The translations under genes were made by a program, and so were the position numbers. The notes beneath the pieces were generated by a model. It did not search any database and had not been told where the DNA came from. It worked only from the letters and a program-made list of their open reading frames with translations. From Staphylococcus schweitzeri (GTDB lineage: Bacteria > Bacillota > Bacilli > Staphylococcales > Staphylococcaceae), in NCBI RefSeq assembly GCF_002902405.1, contig NZ_PPQS01000042.1, forward strand, positions 15,626 to 79,625: 64,000 nucleotides of DNA. Direction: 5' to 3'. Shown in pieces: positions 1-11,511 of the stretch (the first letter of the stretch is position 1; each line of letters starts with the position of its first letter).

Positions 1-345
1 AAAATGAAATATGACGAAAAAGAAAAACAAAAATCGATTTACTACAAAGAACAACAAGAGCGTATTACACTTTATCTCAAGCATAATACCAAAGAACCAA
101 ACACAATCAAAACTGTACATTTCACTAACTTGGAAACAAGTCCTATGGGAAGTGCTGTGATTGAAGGATACATAAACGAAAACAAAAAAGATGATTTTGT
201 TGCTTATGCTACACCTGAACATAATTATCAATTTGGTGGAGCTATGATAGAAAGTGAAAAATTAAGTGAATTACTAAAACCAGCAAATCAATTAAAATCG
301 CCTGATGATATAAAAAAAGAGCTAAACAAAAAGAAGAGTCACTAA
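1..345 (+). CDS. DUF1433 family protein, 5' end cut by window edge
   Basis: This is the C-terminal 114 or so codons of a DUF1433-type protein; the reading frame is open to base 1. Its next neighbour is a near copy: across the 113 aligned residues I count 9 differences. In that neighbour the same segment is preceded by a membrane anchor of about 26 residues, so here the anchor probably lies upstream of base 1 and the ATG at position 4 is internal. The visible part is charged and lysine-rich, then forms a compact domain containing NLETSPMGSA and TPEHNYQFGGAM. The function of DUF1433 proteins is unknown; they commonly occur as tandem paralogues in staphylococci. It ends 16 bases before the next gene, so the two are probably co-transcribed. 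Confidence 0.85.
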   Translation, partial: KMKYDEKEKQKSIYYKEQQERITLYLKHNTKEPNTIKTVHFTNLETSPMGSAVIEGYINENKKDDFVAYATPEHNYQFGGAMIESEKLSELLKPANQLKSPDDIKKELNKKKSH

Positions 346-361
346 AATTTGGAGGTGTTAA

Positions 362-781
362 ATGTCCAAAAAACATGTTTTTATAATTATTGGTGTTATT
401 TTATGTATATGTATAGTCGCTACGGTCATACATTTAAAAATGAAATATGATGAAAAAGAAAAACAAAAAGCAATTTATTATAAAGAACAACAAGAGCGTA
501 TTACACTTTATCTCAAGCAAAACACTAAAGAACCGAATACGATCAAATCTGTACACTTCACAAATTTGGAAACAAGTCCTATGGGAAGTGCAGTGATTGA
601 AGGATATATAAACGAAAACAAAAAAGATGATTTTGTTGCTTATGCTACACCTGAACATAATTATCAATTTGGTGGAGCTATGATAGAAAGTGAAAAATTA
701 AGTGAATTACTAAAACCAGCAAATCAATTAAAAACACCTGACGAAATCAAAGAAGAATTAGATAAAAAAGAAGGACACTAG
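362..781 (+). CDS. DUF1433 family membrane-anchored protein
   Basis: 139 residues. One hydrophobic segment (about residues 5-25) is followed by a lysine-rich linker and the DUF1433 domain, so the protein is probably membrane-anchored with the domain outside the cell. There is no cysteine lipobox at the end of the hydrophobic stretch in a typical setting, so I do not call it a lipoprotein. TTGGAGGTG just upstream is a strong ribosome site for this ATG. It is a tandem paralogue of the partial gene to its left, which points to recent duplication. The stop codon lies inside the loop of a terminator hairpin. Function unknown. Confidence 0.88.
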   Translation: MSKKHVFIIIGVILCICIVATVIHLKMKYDEKEKQKAIYYKEQQERITLYLKQNTKEPNTIKSVHFTNLETSPMGSAVIEGYINENKKDDFVAYATPEHNYQFGGAMIESEKLSELLKPANQLKTPDEIKEELDKKEGH

Positions 782-797
782 AGCCTTCTTTATTTTG
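767..797 (+). terminator. Rho-independent terminator overlapping the DUF1433 stop codon
   Basis: AAAGAAGG (767-774) pairs with CCTTCTTT (784-791) around a 9-base loop that contains the TAG stop. A short T-rich tract follows. The hairpin ends the DUF1433 transcript. Confidence 0.7.
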
Positions 798-1230
798 GTT
801 TTAATCTTCCAATAATCTATGTCATTGCTATCGAAGGTGTTTCGCAATTAATATAAATCACTTCATATTCACAAGTATTTGCCTATTTTTCAGGTACATT
901 AACACACCTGAACCACGTTAATTTAAATGAAATAATAGCGTGGTCAGTATAAGAAAATCATATACCGAATAACAATGTCGATGACGTGATTTATTGACAT
1001 TATCAAATTTTCTCAAATGTGTGTGATTTTTTATAAAAAAGGGTAGAGCAAGGTATAATATCCTTTCAATCTGTTTTCATATTTTATATATTTTTTAAAT
1101 ATAAGCGCTAAATGTTTTAACTAAAGCATAGATTGACAAGATGTTATACAGAATTTCAAATTCTATCAAATATTGTTCGAAGTGTAGTATCACTGGATTG
1201 GTATTAAACAATGTAAAGGAGAGATTGCAA
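798..1230. other. Intergenic region, no gene seen
   Basis: AT-rich spacer. A weak inverted pair CCACG/CGTGG lies near 914-945. A TATAAT at about 1053-1058 could be the -10 box for the AhpD-like gene, but I see no convincing -35 partner. No open frame with a ribosome site is present. Confidence 0.5.
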
Positions 1231-1653
1231 ATGCCGTATAATTACAAGAAACAAAATGGAGAGTTAATGTCTGTGATGAGCCAAGGTGAAAAGTTTATTC
1301 ATCAATCACCTGTTAATGATGAACTAAGTGCTTTGATTAAGTTACTGATTTCGAAAATTAATGGCTGTAACTATTGTGTTGATCTTCATAAGAAAGAACT
1401 GAAAGATTTAGGTGTAACTCAAATGAAAATCGATGAAGTGATGAGTTATAATCATCTAGATTTATTTTCAGAGGAAGAAAGAGTGACCTTAGAATTTGCT
1501 GAAAAATTAAATGCGATTAAAGATTTTAAAAAATTCGATATTATCGAAAGGCTAAAAACATTTTATGATGAAGAGCAAATTACAGATTTAGTATTCGTGG
1601 TAAATCAAATCAATAGTTGGAATCGATTGAACATTATCAGTGAAAATTTATAG
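1231..1653 (+). CDS. AhpD-like carboxymuconolactone decarboxylase-family protein
   Basis: 140 residues from the ATG at 1231. That start is chosen because AAAGGAGAG sits 8 bases upstream; the frame is open back to 1141 but nothing there looks translated. The motif CNYCVDLHK supplies the paired cysteines C46 and C49 and H53, which are the redox-active signature of AhpD-like alkylhydroperoxidase proteins. Members are small, all-helical, cytoplasmic and often reduce peroxides or act as general thiol reductases; the substrate here cannot be told. It stands alone, with a hairpin shared with the convergent transporter gene downstream. Confidence 0.85.
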   Translation: MPYNYKKQNGELMSVMSQGEKFIHQSPVNDELSALIKLLISKINGCNYCVDLHKKELKDLGVTQMKIDEVMSYNHLDLFSEEERVTLEFAEKLNAIKDFKKFDIIERLKTFYDEEQITDLVFVVNQINSWNRLNIISENL

Positions 1654-1680
1654 TTTTATGTCTTAAATATTTATATTATT

Positions 1681-1724
1681 AAAGCCACTGAACGATTAGA
1701 ATCCTCGTTTAGTGGCTTAAAAAA
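1681..1724. terminator. Bidirectional terminator between convergent genes
   Basis: AAGCCACTGAACGA (1682-1695) pairs with TCGTTTAGTGGCTT (1705-1718). It lies between the plus-strand AhpD-like gene and the minus-strand AbgT-like gene and can serve both. An A/T-rich run borders it on each side. Confidence 0.8.
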
Positions 1725-1728
1725 ACTG

Positions 1729-3270
1729 CTATTTAACGAATATCGGTCCACCTGGTCCAACAGGGATACCTAATAGGAACCAAATGATGACAAATACTGT
1801 CCACACAATACTTAGCGCGATTGAATACGGCATTAAACTAGAAAGTAAGGCTCCGAGTTTCATGCGTTTATCGTATTTTTGTGCATAAGTTAATAATAAA
1901 GGTAAGTACGGCATCATCGGTGTAATTGGATTGGTAATTGAATCTCCTACACGGTAAATGACTTGTGTAAATGCGGGATGAAAGCCGATAAGGATTAACA
2001 TTGGCACGAATATCGGTCCTAAAATACCCCATTTAGCCGATGCGCTTCCAATTAACATGTTGACCATTGCACTCAGTACAATAATACCTAGTATCAATAC
2101 AATACCGTTTTGATGTTCTAATAATTTGGCACCTTTAACAGCAGCGATAATTCCTAAATTACTCCACTTTAAATACGCAAGTAGCTGTGCTGCAAAAAAC
2201 ACAATAACGATAAATGTTCCCATTGATCCTACAGCATCGCCGAACATTTTACCTAAGTCTTTTGTATTTTTAATTTCTTTGCTTAAAATCCCATAAACTA
2301 ATCCAGGTACTAAAAATACGACGAGAATAATTAATCCGACGCCGTTAATTAATGGCGCATCGTCTAGTAAGCTGCCTGTTTTAGCATTTCTTAAAAAGCT
2401 ATGTTCAGGAATAGCTGCAATAATTAATAAAATAATTGTAATTATGAAACTGATATTTGCCCATTTTAAAGCATGTGCTTCTTTGTCAGTAATATGTGAA
2501 GACGTTTCTTCATGATCATCATGCATTAAACGATCATCATACTGACCTAATCTAGGAATAATCAGTTTAGTTGTAACTAGCAATATCGTAGGAAGTAATA
2601 CAACGACACTCGCTGCGATAAAGTACCAGTTCATAGCAACGTTTGTTTTAATAGAATCTGAAACGATACGTGTTGCTGGTTCTGTAAATGAATAGACCAA
2701 AGCATCTTGCATACCAACAACTATATTTGCGGCAAAGCCACCTACAGCGGAAGCATATGCCATCGTTAGTCCAGCGATAGGGTGATAGCCAATTTTAATA
2801 AAAAGCATCGCTGCGAGTGGCGGCAAGATAATTGTAGCAGCATCGCCGGCTGTACTACCTAAAATACCAATTAATATAATAGTCGGTAAAATTAAGAAAC
2901 GTGGTGCGCGATTCACAACAGAAATCATTAACTTGTCGAAGTATCCGGTTTTCTCTGCAACACCAATACCAATCATCACAGCTAGTACTAAACCTAATGC
3001 TGGGAACTCTGAGAAATTTTTAATCGTATCATTCATTATCATCGTTAATCCATCATGGCTAATTATATTTTTAATATAGATGGTTTGATGCGTACCTGGA
3101 TGCTTAACAGATACATTAAATAATGAGATAACCCACGTCATAATGGCTAAGCCCACACACATTAAAAAGAATAACACGCTAGGATCTGGCAATTTATTTC
3201 CAATTTTTTCAACACTATTCAAGAAACGATTGACGATAGACCCCTTTTGTTGTTGTTTTGATGTCATCAA
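1729..3270 (-). CDS. AbgT family transporter
   Basis: 513 residues, a polytopic membrane protein with about a dozen hydrophobic segments. Length and sequence (opening NRFLNSVEKIGNKLPDPSVLFF, a GDAATIILPPLAAMLF segment, and a C-terminal SITNPITPMMPYLPLLL segment) fit the AbgT family. Family members move p-aminobenzoyl-glutamate inward or export sulfonamides, usually coupled to ion gradients; which applies here cannot be told. The ATG at 3270 is chosen because a G-rich ribosome site (AAAGGGGGG) lies 8 bases upstream; a second ATG follows immediately. It is transcribed divergently from the dehydrogenase gene. Confidence 0.9.
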   Translation of the reverse strand: MMTSKQQQKGSIVNRFLNSVEKIGNKLPDPSVLFFLMCVGLAIMTWVISLFNVSVKHPGTHQTIYIKNIISHDGLTMIMNDTIKNFSEFPALGLVLAVMIGIGVAEKTGYFDKLMISVVNRAPRFLILPTIILIGILGSTAGDAATIILPPLAAMLFIKIGYHPIAGLTMAYASAVGGFAANIVVGMQDALVYSFTEPATRIVSDSIKTNVAMNWYFIAASVVVLLPTILLVTTKLIIPRLGQYDDRLMHDDHEETSSHITDKEAHALKWANISFIITIILLIIAAIPEHSFLRNAKTGSLLDDAPLINGVGLIILVVFLVPGLVYGILSKEIKNTKDLGKMFGDAVGSMGTFIVIVFFAAQLLAYLKWSNLGIIAAVKGAKLLEHQNGIVLILGIIVLSAMVNMLIGSASAKWGILGPIFVPMLILIGFHPAFTQVIYRVGDSITNPITPMMPYLPLLLTYAQKYDKRMKLGALLSSLMPYSIALSIVWTVFVIIWFLLGIPVGPGGPIFVK

Positions 3271-3501
3271 TAATTCCCCCCTTTGTTAAATATTTAAAGT
3301 GTAACAAAAAATACTCTCAAAAGTAACAATTTTCAGAAAATGAGGAAACTAATATTGTTAAATATTTTGAGTTATTCAATAGAAATTGTATAGCAGAGAG
3401 TAGTTAAGACTGCCTAGAGACTTATCTATTAGGTTTATGAAGCATTGAACAGTGGAAAATAAGGACTGTAAGTTTAAGTTATATAGTAAGGGAGTGTCTA
3501 T

Positions 3502-4320
3502 ATGAAACGTTTGGAAAATAAAATTGCAGTCGTAACAGGAGCAAGTACAGGTATAGGACAAGCTTCAGCAATCGCTTTAGCTCAAGAAGGTGCGTATGTA
3601 TTGGCGGTAGACATAGCTGAAGCTGTATCAGAGACTGTCGATAAAATTAAAAGTAATGGTAACAAAGCAAAGGCTTATATTGTGGATATTGCAAGTGAAC
3701 AACAAATTGAAAATTTTGTATCTGAAATAAAAGAACAGTTTGGCCATGTCGATGTGTTATTTAATAATGCCGGTGTGGATAATGCGGCTGGTAGAATTCA
3801 TGAGTATCCAACAGATGTATATGACAAGATTATGAATGTAGATATGCGCGGAACATTTTTGATGACGAAAATGATGCTACCTTTAATGATGACTAAAGGT
3901 GGCTCTATTGTTAACACATCTTCATTTTCAGGACAGGCAGCAGATTTGTATCGCTCAGGATATAATGCTGCGAAAGGGGCAGTGATTAATTTTACGAAAT
4001 CCATTGCAATCGAATATGGTAGAGATGGCATTCGAGCTAATGCGATTGCACCAGGTACGATTGAAACCCCGTTAGTAGATAAACTGACAGGTACTAGCGA
4101 AGATGAGGAAGGCAAAGCATTTAGAGAAAATCAGAAATGGATGACACCGCTGGGACGTTTAGGTAAACCAGAAGAAGTAGGCAAGCTCGTTGTCTTTTTA
4201 GCATCTGATGAGAGTTCATTTATCACTGGTGAAACAATTCGCATTGATGGTGGTGTTATGGCTTACACATGGCCTGGCGAGATGTTGAGTGATGATTCGT
4301 GGAAGCGGACATTGGAATAA
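3502..4320 (+). CDS. Short-chain dehydrogenase/reductase (SDR)
   Basis: 272 residues, a classical SDR. Visible are the nucleotide-binding TGASTGIG near residues 13-20, the structural NNAG motif, the catalytic serine in NTSSFSG, and YNAAK with the catalytic tyrosine and lysine. The C-terminus has the usual GETIRIDGGVMAYTWPGE stretch. The enzyme should oxidise or reduce a hydroxyl/carbonyl with NAD(P) in the cytosol; glucose 1-dehydrogenase or 3-oxoacyl reductase labels for such proteins are guesses. GGGAGTG precedes the ATG. The MBL-fold hydrolase follows after about 100 bases in the same direction. Confidence 0.9.
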   Translation: MKRLENKIAVVTGASTGIGQASAIALAQEGAYVLAVDIAEAVSETVDKIKSNGNKAKAYIVDIASEQQIENFVSEIKEQFGHVDVLFNNAGVDNAAGRIHEYPTDVYDKIMNVDMRGTFLMTKMMLPLMMTKGGSIVNTSSFSGQAADLYRSGYNAAKGAVINFTKSIAIEYGRDGIRANAIAPGTIETPLVDKLTGTSEDEEGKAFRENQKWMTPLGRLGKPEEVGKLVVFLASDESSFITGETIRIDGGVMAYTWPGEMLSDDSWKRTLE

Positions 4321-4419
4321 TTGTTTAAAATCGATATCCAGTGGAAAATAATTTGGCATGAAGTAGGCAATGTATGCATATTGTCGCAATGATAGACATA
4401 TAAAATAGGGGGATTTAAC

Positions 4420-5187
4420 ATGAATATTAGACATATAAGAAATGCCACGGCCGTGATTGAGTATGGAGGTAAACGCGTTTTGATTGATCCAATGTTAAGT
4501 GACAAAGGCGCACTTGAACCATTTCCAAATTCACCGAGACAAGATCAAAACAATCCACTTGTAGAACTACCATTAGCAATTGAAGACATTATAAATGACA
4601 TCGATTTAGTGATTTTAACGCATTTGCATATTGATCATTTTGATCCGAAAGCAATTGAAGTATTGCCGAAAGATATTAAAATTTACGCACAAAATGAAGA
4701 AGATGCAAGTGAAGTAGAGAGTTATGGGTTTACAAACGTTTCTGTATTTAATGATGTGGCACACATTGGAGAAATTGAATTGATTAAAACAGATGCTCAA
4801 CATGGTCATGGTGAAATCTTGAAAATGACAGGACATGTTCATGGTTTAGTGCTGAAACATTCTGAAGAGCCAACGTTATATTTAGCTGCTGATACGGTTT
4901 GGTTCGACGGTGTTGAGAAGACTTTAAAAGCGCATCATCCAGATATCGTAGTACTTAATGGTGGTGCAAATCAATTCTTTGAAGGCGGGCCGTTAGTGAT
5001 GGATGAACATGATGTGTTGAAAGTCGCTCATACATTGCCACTTGCTCAAATAGTTGTTGTACACATGGAAGCGGTCAATCATTGGCATTTATCTCGTGAA
5101 GAGCTGAATAAATTTTTAGAATCACATGAATTAACTAATAGAGTAGTCGCGCCAAACGATGGGGAATTATTAACCTTTGAAAAATAA
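4420..5187 (+). CDS. Metallo-beta-lactamase-fold metal-dependent hydrolase
   Basis: 255 residues. The zinc-binding signature THLHIDHFD is present at about residues 66-74. Later ligand candidates are H in QHGHGE, D in AADTVWFDG and H in VVHMEAVNHWH. The start RHIRNATAVIEYGGKRVLIDPML is typical of UlaG/UPF0173-like hydrolases, which act on phosphodiester or ester substrates. The precise substrate is unknown and no signal peptide is present, so it should be cytosolic. The ribosome site is AGGGGG. A terminator hairpin follows directly, separating it from the cnt promoter. Confidence 0.88.
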   Translation: MNIRHIRNATAVIEYGGKRVLIDPMLSDKGALEPFPNSPRQDQNNPLVELPLAIEDIINDIDLVILTHLHIDHFDPKAIEVLPKDIKIYAQNEEDASEVESYGFTNVSVFNDVAHIGEIELIKTDAQHGHGEILKMTGHVHGLVLKHSEEPTLYLAADTVWFDGVEKTLKAHHPDIVVLNGGANQFFEGGPLVMDEHDVLKVAHTLPLAQIVVVHMEAVNHWHLSREELNKFLESHELTNRVVAPNDGELLTFEK

Positions 5188-5218
5188 ATGTTTGTTTATT
5201 TGAAGTGTATTGCTTAAG

Positions 5219-5257
5219 GCTAGTTTTAACGTATTTTACGTTGAAGCTGGCTTTTTT
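5219..5257 (+). terminator. Rho-independent terminator upstream of the cnt locus
   Basis: A 15-base arm (5219-5233) pairs with 5237-5251 around a TTT loop, using a few G-U pairs, and is followed by six T residues. It isolates the cnt promoter from upstream transcription. Confidence 0.85.
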
Positions 5258-5354
5258 GTTTGGTAAAAATTTTCAAAATGTCTCTAAAGTCTTGAATATG
5301 CCATGTTTAAGGAAGAAACTCGTTTGAATATATAAAATTCATTTACAACCTTTA

Positions 5355-5411
5355 TTGACAATGATTCTCAACTAATATAGTATATAATCAAATCGTAATA
5401 GTTACGATTTG
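5355..5411 (+). promoter_or_regulatory. cnt promoter with overlapping Fur-like and Zur-like boxes
   Basis: TTGACA (5355-5360) is a consensus -35; -10 candidates lie in the AT-rich TATAGTATATAAT stretch at 5376-5388. Bases 5356-5370 match the 7-1-7 Fur box TGATAAT-N-ATTATCA at 12 of 14 positions. Bases 5389-5411 form a perfect palindrome with 10-base arms (CAAATCGTAA / TTACGATTTG) around TAG, which closely resembles the staphylococcal Zur box. Dual iron and zinc repression of cnt is established in S. aureus; the layout here agrees with it. Confidence 0.85.
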
Positions 5412-5464
5412 TTTTCTGCAACTTTTTTGAAGTTTTAGTTGAGGTGAAAACAGTAAAAGCATCT

Positions 5465-5554
5465 AAGTGAATGTAGTTAACGGACAACTGCATTCACTTG
5501 TAGAGCCACAAGAAGCAACTTTAAATAAGGTTTACGGTTGCATGTTGATGCAAC
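5465..5554 (+). promoter_or_regulatory. Structured 5' part of the cnt leader
   Basis: Two strong hairpins can be drawn. AAGTGAATG (5465-5473) pairs with CATTCACTT (5491-5499), and GTTGCAT (5537-5543) pairs with ATGCAAC (5548-5554) around GTTG. They lie in the presumed 5' untranslated leader between the Fur/Zur promoter and cntK. No terminator T-run follows either. Role unknown. Confidence 0.6.
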
Positions 5555-5564
5555 AACCGATTAC

Positions 5565-5819
5565 TAAGTCATGCTTTTCGCTATGCGGATTAGCATGACT
5601 TACCTAATAGATGGGAAACTATTAGGGTTCATCTTCTAAAAAATTACAGGTTAAGAGGAATACAGTTGTTTGCTTCGCACCAACTGCATATAAAGCCATG
5701 CTTTTCGCTTTTGCGGAATTAGCATGACTTACCTAATAGATAAAAAGCTATTAGGTTCATCTTCTATTAAAATTACAGGTTAAGAGGAATACAGTTGTTT
5801 GCTTCGCAACAACTGCATA
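5565..5819 (+). repeat. Two-copy tandem repeat (about 127 bp unit) in the cnt leader
   Basis: Copy A is 5565-5690 and copy B 5691-5819, differing by a few substitutions and small indels. Each copy can form three hairpins. In copy A these are AAGTCATGC/GCATGACTT (5566-5574 with 5593-5601), CCTAATAG/CTATTAGG (5603-5610 with 5619-5626) and CAGTTG/CAACTG (5663-5668 with 5681-5686); copy B has the same set. No coding frame with a ribosome site is present. The repeat is too long and too few in copy number to be a CRISPR array. Confidence 0.85.
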
Positions 5820-5853
5820 AGAGCCTCTAATTACTTATGGTAAAAGAGGCTCT
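5820..5853 (+). promoter_or_regulatory. Hairpin just upstream of the cntK ribosome site
   Basis: AGAGCCTCT (5820-5828) pairs with AGAGGCTCT (5845-5853), a 9-bp stem. It is followed by AAAATAC rather than a T-run, so it is not a normal terminator. The cntK ribosome site AAAGGAG starts 12 bases later. It may protect or gate the cntK transcript. Confidence 0.6.
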
Positions 5854-5877
5854 AAAATACATCTAAAGGAGTGTCGT

Positions 5878-8825
<2,948 letters not shown>

Positions 8826-8867
8826 GGGTTTGAAGTTTTATAATAGAAAAAAATTATTGAATTACGT

Positions 8868-8922
8868 TTGACATTTACATAAAAATAAGCAAATAATTGA
8901 GAAAAATAATCATTACGATTTG
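8868..8922 (+). promoter_or_regulatory. cntA promoter region with Fur-like and half-degenerate Zur-like boxes
   Basis: TTGACA (8868-8873) is a good -35; the -10 is weak. Bases 8898-8912 match the 7-1-7 Fur box at 11 of 14 positions. ATTACGATTT (8912-8921) is an intact right Zur arm, while the left arm (8900-8910) matches only about half. Iron control and weaker zinc control of cntA-F is the inference. Confidence 0.65.
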
Positions 8923-8964
8923 ATTAAGTAATGCAACTTATCAATTTAGAAAGAGGAAAAGCAA

Positions 8965-10563
8965 ATGAGAAAACTAACTAAAATGAGTGCAATGTTACTT
9001 GCATCAGGGATAATTTTAACTGGGTGTGGCGGTAATAAAGGTTTAGAAGAAAAGAAAGAAAACAAGCAATTAACGTATACGACAGTTAAAGATATCGGGG
9101 ATATGAATCCGCATGTTTACGGTGGATCGATGTCTGCTGAAAGTATGATATACGAACCGCTTGTACGTAACACAAAAGATGGAATTAAGCCTTTACTAGC
9201 TAAAAAATGGGATGTGTCTGAAGATGGGAAGACATATACATTCCATTTGAGAGATGATGTTAAATTCCATGATGGTACACCATTTGATGCTGACGCAGTT
9301 AAGAAAAATATTGACGCAGTTCAACAAAATAAGAAATTGCATTCTTGGTTAAAAATATCAACATTGATTGACAATGTTAAAGTTAAAGATAAGTACACGG
9401 TTGAATTGAATTTGAAAGAAGCATACCAACCTGCATTAGCTGAATTAGCGATGCCTCGTCCATATGTATTTGTATCTCCAAAAGACTTTAAAAACGGTAC
9501 AACTAAAGATGGCGTTAAAAAGTTCGATGGTACAGGTCCATTTAAATTAGGTGAACACAAAAAAGACGAGTCTGCAGACTTTAACAAAAATGATCAATAC
9601 TGGGGCGAAAAGTCTAAACTTAACAAAGTACAAGCAAAAGTAATGCCTGCTGGTGAAACAGCATTCCTATCAATGAAAAAAGGTGAAACAAACTTTGCCT
9701 TCACAGACGATAGAGGTACAGATAGCTTAGACAAAGACTCTTTAAAACAATTGAAAGATACAGGCGACTATCAAGTTAAACGTAGTCAACCTATGAATAC
9801 GAAAATGTTAGTTGTCAATTCTGGTAAAAAAGATAATGCTGTCAGCGACAAAACAGTCAGACAAGCGATTGGTCATATGGTAAACAGAGATAAAATTGCT
9901 AAAGAAATTTTAGATGGCCAAGAAAAACCAGCGACTCAATTATTTGCGAAAAATGTAACAGACATTAATTTCGACATGCCAACACGTAAGTATGACCTTA
10001 AAAAAGCAGAATCATTATTAGATGAAGCTGGTTGGAAGAAAGGTAAAGACAGCGATGTTCGTCAAAAAGATGGTAAAAACCTTGAAATGGCAATGTACTA
10101 TGACAAAGGTTCTTCAAGTCAAAAAGAACAAGCAGAATACTTACAAGCAGAATTTAAGAAAATGGGCATTAAGTTAAACATCAATGGCGAAACATCAGAT
10201 AAAATTGCAGAACGTCGTACTTCTGGTGATTATGACTTAATGTTCAACCAAACTTGGGGATTATTGTACGATCCACAAAGTACTATTGCAGCATTTAAAG
10301 CAAAAAACGGTTATGAAAGTGCAACATCAGGCATTGAGAACAAAGATAAAATATACAACAGCATTGATGACGCATTTAAAATCCAAAACGATAAAGAGCG
10401 TTCAGACGCTTATAAAAACATTTTGAAACAAATTGATGATGAAGGTATCTTCATCCCTATTTCACACGGTAGCATGACAGTTGTTGCACCGAAAGATTTA
10501 GAAAAAGTATCATTCACACAATCACAGTATGAATTACCATTCAATGAAATGCAGTATAAATAA
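8965..10563 (+). CDS. cntA: Staphylopine-binding lipoprotein CntA
   Basis: 532 residues, an extracytoplasmic solute-binding protein of the nickel/peptide (SBP_bac_5) family. A lipobox LTGCGG with the acylated cysteine at C21 ends the signal peptide. It captures staphylopine-metal complexes at the outer membrane face and hands them to CntBC. GAGGAAAAG precedes the ATG. It heads the transport part of the locus and is followed by cntB after 12 bases. Interior landmarks such as YEPLVRNTKDGIKPLLAKKW and the C-terminal FIPISHGSMTVV are typical of the family. Confidence 0.95.
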   Translation: MRKLTKMSAMLLASGIILTGCGGNKGLEEKKENKQLTYTTVKDIGDMNPHVYGGSMSAESMIYEPLVRNTKDGIKPLLAKKWDVSEDGKTYTFHLRDDVKFHDGTPFDADAVKKNIDAVQQNKKLHSWLKISTLIDNVKVKDKYTVELNLKEAYQPALAELAMPRPYVFVSPKDFKNGTTKDGVKKFDGTGPFKLGEHKKDESADFNKNDQYWGEKSKLNKVQAKVMPAGETAFLSMKKGETNFAFTDDRGTDSLDKDSLKQLKDTGDYQVKRSQPMNTKMLVVNSGKKDNAVSDKTVRQAIGHMVNRDKIAKEILDGQEKPATQLFAKNVTDINFDMPTRKYDLKKAESLLDEAGWKKGKDSDVRQKDGKNLEMAMYYDKGSSSQKEQAEYLQAEFKKMGIKLNINGETSDKIAERRTSGDYDLMFNQTWGLLYDPQSTIAAFKAKNGYESATSGIENKDKIYNSIDDAFKIQNDKERSDAYKNILKQIDDEGIFIPISHGSMTVVAPKDLEKVSFTQSQYELPFNEMQYK

Positions 10564-10575
10564 AGGAGCGTTTAG

Positions 10576-11511
10576 ATGTTCAAATTTATCTTAAAACGTA
10601 TTGCGCTCATGTTTCCATTGATGATTGTAGTAAGTTTTATGACATTTCTATTGACGTATATTACAAATGAAAATCCAGCTGTGACAATTTTACATGCGCA
10701 AGGAACGCCAAATGTAACTCCGGAGTTGATTGCGGAAACGAATGAAAAGTACGGTTTCAATGATCCATTATTAATTCAATATAAAAATTGGTTACTTGAA
10801 GCGATGCAATTTAATTTTGGTACAAGTTACATTACAGGTGATCCAGTAGCTGAACGCATTGGCCCAGCATTTATGAATACATTGAAATTAACAATGATTT
10901 CAAGTGTTATGGTAATGATTACATCAATTATTTTAGGTGTAGTTAGTGCATTAAAAAGAGGGAAGTTCACTGATCGTGCGATACGTTCAGTGGCTTTCTT
11001 TCTAACTGCATTACCATCATATTGGATAGCTTCAATACTTATTATTTACGTTTCAGTGAAGTTAAACATATTGCCGACTTCTGGATTAACAGGTCCAGAA
11101 AGTTACATATTGCCAGTGATTGTTATTACGATTGCGTATGCTGGTATTTACTTTAGAAATGTTAGACGCTCGATGGTGGAACAATTAAATGAAGATTATG
11201 TACTTTATTTAAGAGCAAGCGGTGTGAAATCTATCACATTAATGTTGCATGTGTTGCGTAATGCTTTACAAGTTGCGGTATCGATCTTTTGTATGTCTAT
11301 ACCGATGATAATGGGTGGACTAGTTGTTATCGAGTATATCTTTGCATGGCCTGGACTAGGTCAATTAAGCTTAAAAGCAATACTTGAACATGATTTTCCA
11401 GTCATTCAAGCATATGTATTAATTGTAGCGGTATTATTTATTGTATTTAATACATTAGCAGATATCATTAATGCGCTATTAAATCCAAGGTTAAGGGAGG
11501 GCGCACGATGA
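10576..11511 (+). CDS. cntB: Staphylopine ABC transporter permease CntB
   Basis: 311 residues, a DppB-type permease with about six membrane spans. The cytoplasmic coupling segment is at VLYLRASGVKSITLMLHVLRNAL. With CntC it forms the membrane channel for staphylopine-metal import. AAGGAGCG sits 6-7 bases before the ATG. The stop codon TGA overlaps the cntC start (ATGA), so the two permeases are translationally coupled, as expected for subunits needed in equal amounts. Confidence 0.95.
   Translation: MFKFILKRIALMFPLMIVVSFMTFLLTYITNENPAVTILHAQGTPNVTPELIAETNEKYGFNDPLLIQYKNWLLEAMQFNFGTSYITGDPVAERIGPAFMNTLKLTMISSVMVMITSIILGVVSALKRGKFTDRAIRSVAFFLTALPSYWIASILIIYVSVKLNILPTSGLTGPESYILPVIVITIAYAGIYFRNVRRSMVEQLNEDYVLYLRASGVKSITLMLHVLRNALQVAVSIFCMSIPMIMGGLVVIEYIFAWPGLGQLSLKAILEHDFPVIQAYVLIVAVLFIVFNTLADIINALLNPRLREGAR

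Noticed and set aside
1141..1230. N-terminal extension of the AhpD-like gene
   Set aside because: No ribosome site near 1141; a strong one lies before the ATG at 1231.
5565..5819. Possible CRISPR array in the cnt leader
   Set aside because: Only two long tandem copies (about 127 bp) with no unique spacers and no cas genes.
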